This document shows positions 56,568 to 64,000 of a stretch of DNA of 64,000 bases, one piece after another; positions within the stretch are counted from its first letter, which is position 1, and the number at the start of each line of letters is the position of its first letter. The notes below the pieces were generated by a model. That model worked only from the letters and a program-made list of their open reading frames with translations, was not told where the DNA came from and did not search any database. Made by a program: the position numbers and the translations under genes. Origin of the DNA: Notospermus geniculatus (taxonomy: Eukaryota > Nemertea > Pilidiophora > Heteronemertea > Lineidae); NCBI GenBank assembly GCA_002633025.1, contig NMRB01000787.1, positions 24,377 to 88,376 on the forward strand, in the 5' to 3' direction.

Positions 56568-57283
56568 GGTGCCCAGGTGGCCTCGTTCCCAGGCACACCT
56601 GGCACACAACCAACCTCGTTCCTTGCGTAAATAAAGGGATAAGAGAGATTGTAGAGAACAGGTAGGGATAAGAGAGTTTGTAGAGAACAGGTAAGGTGAA
56701 GACATGTGACGAGTGGTCAGTAGCATATTACTGGCACACTGCGTCAATAATAGAGAGTGATAGGTGGCAGGCGAGCGGACAATAGCGTATTATTGTCACA
56801 CTGCCCCCACGAAAGAAAAATTGATGTCCCCATCAAATGACATCGATAGAAAATTAAAGACAGATATAAAAATACGGGCCTATACATCTAAAATGCGTCT
56901 TATAATTTGAAAGTTATATACACAAAAAAAAGTAGAAAACACAATTATCAATTTTGAAATTTATCAGAAATCGGAACATACTTACACTCCATACTGTCAT
57001 TACCTATGAAACTATCACATTTCAATGCANTGGATAGCCATGGATACCAAGTTGTTTGGTTGTCATGTAGAAACAACATCTTAAATTTGGTATAACGCTG
57101 TAATTAATTGTCCAATCTTCATGCAACATTCACTGAGACTTGTTTTTTACTTGAACCACTTTTCAGAGAAAAATCTTGAAATGCCTTTCAGGTAACCTTT
57201 AATTGCTGGTACGGCTGGCACTTATCCTACCGTACTCAAATCAATGTCGAAAATAAAGGAAGTAAAGAAAAACGGGGTATCTG

Positions 57284-57606
57284 TGGTTAAGGAAATCATG
57301 TGTGGGATTAAAAACGTGGGGAAATCGAACTGGTCTCGGGTTGAGAACATCTTTTTGATCTTATGAATCTGTGCGTGCGCAAAATATCCACAGAGCATGA
57401 TGACATTTTTTACCTACATGTACGCCTGGACATGAACACGACCACGAGTTCTGAGAACGAGGAAGGAAGTTCTCGCTCTCTGCAACAAACGACTGTTTCA
57501 GGGAAACGTCCGTTATTCTTTTGAGGGCGACAAAAGGTATGTTTACGGAAGGCGCAAATCGCGGATGAATTCGTCGGATTTCATTTGTATCATGTGATTT
57601 ACTTCT
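57284..57606. repeat. Direct repeat upstream of the plus-strand transporter, copy 1
   Basis: A diverged direct copy of 58076-58374. Shared segments include TCGGGTTGAGAACATCTT, ATCCACAGAGCATGATGA, GAGGAAGGAAGTTC-like and AAAGGTATG.TT.CGGAAGG. The last could be a splice donor. Confidence 0.75.
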
Positions 57607-57679
57607 TCTTCTTCTTAATTCACTTTAATCCTTTATCTTCATAGAGATGAGAAATTTGCTCAGAAATCTATAGCTGTGC

Positions 57680-57780
57680 TTCCATTTCAGCTTTTATATC
57701 CGGTCTTAATACTAGTACCGGTGTCTATCCGCATATAAATAAGACCGGATATTTCACGGCTTGCGCTTCCACTTCTGGAT
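57680..57780. mobile_element. Fragment of a TTATATCCGGTCTTA element
   Basis: CTTTTATATCCGGTCTTA and complement separated by about 30 bases. The same arms occur in TMEM43 intron 1 (about 3802-3905 and 14630-14720). Confidence 0.65.
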
Positions 57781-58075
57781 TTGAGGCGTTAGTAAGTTCG
57801 GCTGCAGATGGCGATACGCGTATATGTTCGGTAGATGATAAATGCAATAAGCTAGAGGTAAAAACAGGTTTTTCAAAGGGAATTTGTGAGCTCGTGGTGT
57901 GTTTTTAGATACGTGTTGTGTTTTTTAGATACGACGTTTGGTTAGAAAAGTGTTCTTAACTCACTGATAGCTCTACAGGCGCCTGTGATATAGCGTAGTG
58001 TCACCGTGTATTAACAGACGGCGCTACAACTCAGACAACTTGTGCCCGCCGGGCAATATTTTTCGCATGTCTCCC

Positions 58076-58374
58076 TTTAAGGAAATGTGTGGGAGTAAAA
58101 ACTTGGGGAAATTGAACTGTCTCGGGTTGAGAACATCTTCTTCTATCGTCTGCATGCGCAAATATCCACAGAGCATGATGAAAATTTCCCCTGCTAAGCT
58201 GGACATGAACACGTCGATCACGAGTGCTGTGAACAAGGAAGGAAGTTCGCGCTGTCTGTTACTAACGATTGTTTTAGGAAAATATGTGTGCTATTCAAAA
58301 GGTATGGTTGCGGAAGGCGCAAATCACGGAGGATGAATTCGGCGGATTTATTTTGTATCATTTGATGTACTTAA
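58076..58374. repeat. Direct repeat upstream of the plus-strand transporter, copy 2
   Basis: Second copy of 57284-57606. It ends about 230 bases before the first coding exon of the plus-strand transporter. Confidence 0.75.
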
Positions 58375-58439
58375 ATGTGGATCTTTGATAAATCACGTTT
58401 TTGTTAATGTACAGTTGGACAGGTCATCCCCAAAATTTC

Positions 58440-58540
58440 GCAAATTTTCGACCCCAATTTCTCAGGCACTTTCCAGTAAGAAGACTAGTCTTTTCTGTAA
58501 CTTCTTACTGGAAAGTGCACGAGGATTTTCGAGAGATGTA
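58440..58540. mobile_element. CAAATTTTCGACCCC-family fold-back
   Basis: Left tip CAAATTTTCGACCCCAATTT; core AGTAAGAAGACTAGTCTT with complement. 64 bases upstream of the start codon at 58604. Confidence 0.75.
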
Positions 58541-58603
58541 ACCAGGGCTAATTGGGGATAAGTTTTGTCAGTCCGCACCTTGTATTGCATAATTTCCTTT
58601 CAG

Positions 58604-61600
58604 ATGACATCCAATGATACAGACACGACGACCAGTCAGGCACGTGCGTTTGGTAACCAGCCTTCTTCCAGTGAAAGACCCTGGCATGCCTGGGGTCTTA
58701 GGCTCATCTTGGGCATACAGGCTTTCCATGGTATTAGTTACTATTCTGCTACTGCCACTGACAGTCTTCTCGATGAGGCGTATTTTCAACTGACACCCAC
58801 TGGAAAACTGGCCATTACCAACGTTTTTCACGGTATGTTTTAAATTTGTCCCTCATCAGTGGCAACGAAGGTTGCTATTTTTGTTTAGGTTCACAACATT
58901 TTCGTGAAAAAAGATGTACCGTAGATTTTGTCACATTCAAAAAATCTTTTGATTTAGAATTTTGAATATATTGTTATTAATACATTAGCTCGCTACATAC
59001 AATTATCTCAGTGGGCTTTACATAACGTACATACATGTAACAGACATGGTAAAATATCGCAATTTAAATCAAACCTCAGACATGTCAGAAGAATCAATAA
59101 GTGAGTTTCCGCAACGACCCGGTTAAAGGCCTACATGTACGTACATACATGACAACATTTAACCTAATGAAGTTTCAACTGTTGTTCTAGTACGGGCTTT
59201 TTAAACAGTAGGGAGGTTTTCAAATCAAACGATAAACGTAAACGTTAACGACAACTTTATTTTTGTGCCGAAAATGCAAGGCAAAATCTGGTTAATGTGT
59301 GGTATGAAAAATAACGTTGTTGTAAAGTTTTGGTTTATCGTTTGATTTCGAAACCTCCGCAAGAATGATCACTAAACGTTGTCGTAGGCCTACCCGTGCC
59401 AATGCGGAAACTCACTAAAGCAAGGTTCATTGGCACACGGATCCGATCCGTTTCCAGTCCGTTTGCCCCTAGTTTTCCCGAGACGACGACGCTGAAGTCC
59501 ATTTGATAGATTTTTTACGGACATGAACCGGACCAATTCCGTGTGCCAATGAACCTTACTTTATACATGTATCTCGAATGACTGCACTCACTTACCCGGT
59601 ATAGTGTTTTTTAGTTTTCAGCTACGTTACTAACTTGATTGGTGGTTGGTATGCGGACACCAAAGCCGGTCGGTACTGGGCGATATTCTTTGGGAACCTC
59701 ATCAACCTTTTTGGTAGGGAGCATGGTCAGCCATATTTGGTACAAATCATAAAGGAATCAAACCTAAAGTTTTAACTGCGAACGACGTACATTGTAGTAA
59801 CTGAGGGATACACTTCATGTGTTGCCACCAGACGTCTCCCACTGCTTGAATTTGGCTTTACGTAATACATGTACATGTAAGCAGGAGCGTCAACTTTTTT
59901 GTGATGAAATTGTCAACTTGATGCCTTCTGCGGATATCGGAGCTATTTTAGCAGCATTAAGGTGTTCACTGTGCAAAAGTACGCAAGCCTATTCAAATGT
60001 CCACAGACGACCCTGCCACATCATCGTTCGTGGTATTCTCATTAATTCAATCCTCTTGTCGGCCTATCGTAAGACCAACTGCCTGCTGGTCAGAATTTAA
60101 AAAAAAATGCACTACACATGCAGAAGGAACTTGCCTATGATAATCAGAATGAAATCATTCTGTTGGAGTTAAAAGGGATTCTGTGTACATTTATAAGATG
60201 CTAAATTTGTAAGTTTGATTCCTGTATGTTACTAATCAAAATGCGCTCAGTTATCTCGTAATTACATTAATTTGCGTTATAAATCCTACTTGACAAAAAA
60301 TACGCGCGCCGGTAATTTGGCTACGGCCATACGCGACATTGGCGCCTAGTAATGTATTTGACCCAAAGGTTTGGGCCTGTGTCATCTGAGGGATGCAAGA
60401 GTAAACATTCTCAAATTCAGATTCATAACTTCTTCCACAGGAGTTATTTTGAAGATTGTGGTTGTCTTCATTTACCACTTCACGAAGGAAAAGCAAGATT
60501 TTCCGGTAGGTACATGTAGAAACGTCAGGGGAATAGGATCCTTGTTCCTCGCCAAACTATCATCCGGATCAAATTTACCCAATTACTTTACATGATGTAT
60601 CAACAATATACAGTGGAACCTCCCTTAACGGACACCTCTGCCAGGAGGACACCTCTCTAATCAGGACACCAATGTTCAGTCCCAAACTGGTCATTTCTAT
60701 TCATTTCAACCTCTATAATCAGGACACCTCTCAATTAAGGACAGCATTTGTCAGTCCCGAAGGTGTCCTTAATAGAGAGGTTCCACTGTACATGTACATG
60801 AACAGTAGTAGGCCGCTGCATGTCATTGGATTGGGGTTGTAGTACATGTATATGGTTAACAGACTGAAACCAATACCAGAAGTGCTTCCAATTTTAGCCA
60901 TGCACCGTCTTTATCAATTCGTTTTTCTTTATATTTCCTGATTTCTTATCATCCTTTCCTTTCGTGCAACAACTCGTGGATGCCTCGGCGATCTATAGAG
61001 TGACGGTAACTTATTCTTGTCTACTGAACTAAAACTTACAAAATACATGTATACACCACAGAATGAATTTTGCACAGATACTCAGTGTGATTTGACAAAT
61101 GAAAATCGCATTTTCAGGTCGCTATAACCTTGCCAATGTTCGTTGCATCACTGATATTCGCATCAGTGAGCAAAGGCTTCCTGATACCAGTTTTGGTCCC
61201 TTTTGGAGCTCAGCAACTGCCCAGGGCGGATGATGCCAAGCTCTCCTCTTATTTTCGTTGGTAAGCCTTTTGTCCGTGTTTCATCGCATCGGGAGTTTGA
61301 CCAATCTGGCCCCGCCACCTTCGGTTCCGCGTGTGGGCCCACGGACGAGTAGCTTAACCTAGCGGCGATATGTCGAGAATTAGTCCATGAGCCAGGCCGA
61401 TTTTGACTACCAATTTTTAATGGTGACCAGATCCAACATGGATGTTTGGTCACTCTGATGTCTGAGGTGTCTGACATCACGTGATGGCCATTTCAGTTCA
61501 GTAGCTTTGTACCCCTAAGTAAGATTCTTAAAATCGTTCATTGGAATCCCATTGCAATGCTTATACAGACTTGTATTACAAATTCAAGTGTCCATACACA

Positions 61601-62344
61601 GCTAACTTTTTTCACGTCGGTTTTAGACCCTATAAATGTATTACCAAGAATATTCTTGGTATTACCAATAGATAGAAATATGGCACCTCTCTCAGTCAGA
61701 TATGAAATAGAAATCGAGTTTCTAAGGTGAAAGACATTGCTTCCTACCAGAATCGAACCCACGGACGATAGTTATATTTTAAACATTATGACATCGCTGT
61801 ACAAATGACGTCACATTTTGCCCCAAATCCATCAAAATCACCGAAAGTGTCGTTTTTACAATAAATACTAACTAACTAATATTCTAAACAGACCTATCAG
61901 ACTGAGAGGTGCCATATTTCTAAATTGGTACTCAAACATGCAGAACTTCGGGTCTGTCTGGCTCATGGACCAAATGGAGTTTGACAACTGGTCGTTCCGA
62001 CGACTCGTGAAATCTAACAGCCATGAATTTCACCGGCAGTCGTTCTTCTGGTTGCAGTTGAAATGCACATAAATTTCAGTTGCGTATTCGAAATTTGCAC
62101 TTTATGTTGGATCATAAAAACGATTCATTCCATTGTCTGAAGAAATAAGCATTGTATTTCAGGACCATCTTCGCATTTAATGTTGGAAAGTACATCGTTT
62201 TCGGCCCTCTGGCGTTCATAATCTATCATTATAATTTGGACGTCATAATGACCCAAAGTATCGTCGAACTGGTGACTGAGATTGTTGCCTGGGCAGCTTT
62301 CATTTTCGGCAAGCGATATTACGTCATGACATCAACGACAGAGG
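58604..62344 (+). CDS. SLC15-like: POT/SLC15-like transporter paralogue, first five coding exons (continues past the window)
   Basis: Exons: 58604-58832, 59615-59713, 60441-60505, 61118-61260, 62163-62344. The lengths 99, 65, 143 and 182 and all phases equal those of the minus-strand gene. The product starts MTSNDTDTTT, has TM1 LILGIQAFHGISYYSA (again no ExxER), then NLIGGWYADTKAGRYWAIFF and LIPVLVPFGAQQLPRADDAK. Exon 5 gives SSYFRWTIFAFNVGKYIVF and GKRYYVMTSTTEG. It ends on a G|GTAAGG donor at 62344, and the homologue of exon 6 is not in the remaining 1.6 kb, so the gene runs off the window. The acceptor CTTTCAG lies directly before the start ATG, so a non-coding first exon lies upstream. 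The pair is head-to-head, with 5.6 kb between start codons. Confidence 0.87.
59098..59417. mobile_element. Element with AGTGAGTTTCCGCAA ends and a nested palindrome
   Basis: Outer ends AAGTGAGTTTCCGCA and TGCGGAAACTCACTA. An inner inverted repeat at about 59209-59367 (GAGGTTTTCAAATCAAACGA) has AAACGTTAACGAC. In intron 1 of the plus-strand transporter. Confidence 0.75.
60611..60788. mobile_element. TA-MITE with CAGTGGAACCTC ends
   Basis: Flanked by TA at 60609-60610 and 60789-60790; same family as 18989-19166. In intron 3 of the plus-strand transporter. Confidence 0.88.
61703..61768 (-). mobile_element. SINE family C fragment
   Basis: Tail and part of the tRNA-like head (box B GGTTCGATTCT on the minus strand). 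In intron 4 of the plus-strand transporter. Confidence 0.6.
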
Positions 62345-62943
62345 GTAAGGAGGCGAAATAATGACAGCCGTTCCGCATGGTCATAATTTTGATCAAAGTC
62401 TGAATAAACCAATTCAGGACCTACCTATACTCATCTTCGTGCGAGCCCTAGCTTTCCTGTCACACTGAAGTAGTTCTCAAAACGTCCTGCCCCGTCCTAA
62501 AAAAATCGTAAAACGGGCTAGAACGTGTAACCCTTGGCAAAATAATGCCTCGGTGTTCTGGAGCACCCTTCCCGTCCATGAAGTTCGTAAAAAGACTGTA
62601 AAAAGTTGCCACTACGTCCACACTCCGTTCGCAGACAGTTTGAGCCCGTTCGGCAAAATGTTCAAGAACGTACTGAGAACTAGCTGAGTGTGATTGGGGC
62701 ATTATAAGCATAGGCCTATTCACTTATCAAAATTATGACTGAGTGGAACGGGCATAGGGTCTCATTTCCAATTTTTGAAAAGGTAAAGAAAGTTCGTTTG
62801 TCATATGACGGTGGAAAGAACCTCTCGCACCAATAGGCCTGTCTTTGCGGTTTTTCGGGTCTGTGGTACTTTATGGGGGGCGGGGGCATTGAGAGTTTTG
62901 CTCACAAACTGCTAACAAGCAGATTCTTCCACATGTATATACT

Positions 62944-63075
62944 TAAAGGAGCCCGGTATTGCCACTTTTTCTCGACAGCTGGCGCCACCATCGCCGTGCG
63001 CGCCACTCTCCAACACGAGGGAGATAATACGTTGTCGGCGAATGGACCGATGTACATGTACATGTACATGTACTT
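62944..63075. mobile_element. piggyBac-type MITE fragment
   Basis: TTAAAGGAGCCCGGTATTGC followed by the TCTCGACAGCTGGCGCC body as in 3045. The right end is not found. Confidence 0.65.
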
Positions 63076-63096
63076 CGTCCATTTTGAATGTTTTTT

Positions 63097-64000
63097 TAGC
63101 TCAGCTGACCAAAGATCAGCGGAGCTACATTGTATTCATATGTATACTAGGCCTAAGTGGCGTCCGTCTGTGTGTGTGTGCCGTCCGTTAAACTGGCACG
63201 TTTTGCAACCGCACGGCCTAGGGTCATGAAAGTTGGTGGAGAGGTAGGCCCTAGGGAGGGCTCGAAACAGAACCAAATATTTTTGCGATTTGACCTACAT
63301 TCTGCCCTCCAGAGGGGCATTTTCTGAAAAATGAAAAATCCCAAAAACTCGGCCCAGAGAAAATACATCAAACTGTAATTGATAGGTTAGGCAGCTTAAT
63401 TAATTCTTCACCTCGTGTGGGGGTAAATTTTTCCATTTTTGTCTACCAGGGAGCGCAATCTGCAGAAATGTAAAACAGGGGTATTTAAATTTCCCGCTTG
63501 ATGATGTCATTATTTTCTGTCTATGGATGATGTCAAACTACTTCCTGTGGGCTTGTGCTGACACAAGTTAAAGCAAGAACAGCCTTTCTGCACAGCTCGC
63601 CATGCTCAAGTGTCAAGAAGTTTTATCTCATCTGCTCATCATCTCACATCATTGTTCATCTTTTGTCTTTTAGGCCTAGGCCTAGGCCTAACTTAGGCAT
63701 GTTAGGCCAGAACTTTTCATGCGGTGGTTTACGGATAAAGGTGAGGTGTATGCAAACAGAATCTGGAGTGGATTATTAGAGAATGATATCAATGTGAATG
63801 AAGTGAGCACTTTGCGATTCGTGGTAGGCGCCTGATGCGTGACATCTTATTTTCCATGCATAGTGATTTGTGTCAGATCGTGCATCCTATCGATTTTGGT
63901 TGTGCTCCAACTTCCAATATGGCCATCGTGGATGGTGCATTTTGCTCCATAACTTGAGAAGTGCTTCATCAGTCAACTCAAACTGCATATGTCAGCTGAG
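63097..64000. mobile_element. AGCTCAGCTGACC element, right end at window edge
   Basis: Starts AGCTCAGCTGACC plus a hairpin (GATCAGCGGAGCT), then CGTCCGTCTGTGTG and TTTTGCAACCGC text as in the AGCTCACTGGGG elements. It ends at the window with ATGTCAGCTGAG, complementary to its start. Confidence 0.7.

Larger units (their letters stand above)
62345..64000. other. Start of intron 5 of the plus-strand transporter
   Basis: No further transporter exon is visible. It holds a piggyBac-type MITE end and an AGCTCAGCTGA element that runs off the window. Confidence 0.5.

Overview
The window is eukaryotic, most likely from a lancelet (Branchiostoma) or another marine deuterostome. Genes are split by GT-AG introns, the DNA is packed with short inverted-repeat transposons, MITEs and tRNA-derived SINEs, and the octamer TACATGTA recurs. 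The protein families are ordinary animal ones. The species call is inference (about 0.6). No operon, CRISPR array or prokaryotic signal is present. Five isolated N bases, two of them in poly-C tracts, suggest a draft assembly.

Layout. 1-1778: non-coding, with fold-back repeats. 1779-24804: two tandem units of about 11.2 and 11.8 kb, each carrying a complete ten-exon TMEM43 (LUMA) gene on the + strand. The units differ by many transposon insertions that can be read as filled versus empty sites. Gene 2 encodes 400 aa. Gene 1 runs 21 residues further because the duplication junction falls just after its penultimate codon and fuses it to DNA that lies upstream of the first unit. 24808-35441: intergenic, repeats, a minisatellite and one possible orphan first exon (30445). 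35442-37305 (-): a C2CD4-family gene with both N-terminal hallmark motifs, one apparent frameshift and no visible C2 domain. 39172-40770 (-): a three-exon CEBPZOS homologue of 82 aa. 41692-42500 (+): terminal exon of a LicD/fukutin-like gene. 42810-53013 (-): a nine-coding-exon proton-dependent oligopeptide transporter (POT/SLC15-like), with a likely 5' UTR exon and TATA/Inr promoter near 56537. 58604-62344 (+, continuing beyond the window): a divergent head-to-head paralogue with the same exon lengths.

The genes do not form one pathway. TMEM43 is an inner nuclear membrane protein, CEBPZOS a small single-span (mitochondrial in mammals) protein, the LicD protein a probable Golgi/ER sugar-phosphate transferase, and the POT pair are 12-TM transporters that both lack the usual ExxER proton-coupling motif.

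Most unusual items: (i) a fold-back Mutator-like element, two copies with perfect 9-bp target duplications, built from iterated CCTGGGTAA words and carrying a conserved small ORF that I do not recognise; (ii) the de novo C-terminal tail of TMEM43 copy 1; (iii) transposons that carry arrays of CTCF-like and YY1-like motifs into the TMEM43 introns; (iv) a series of palindromic elements that share only GGGCC-type tips. All calls were made by eye without database searches.
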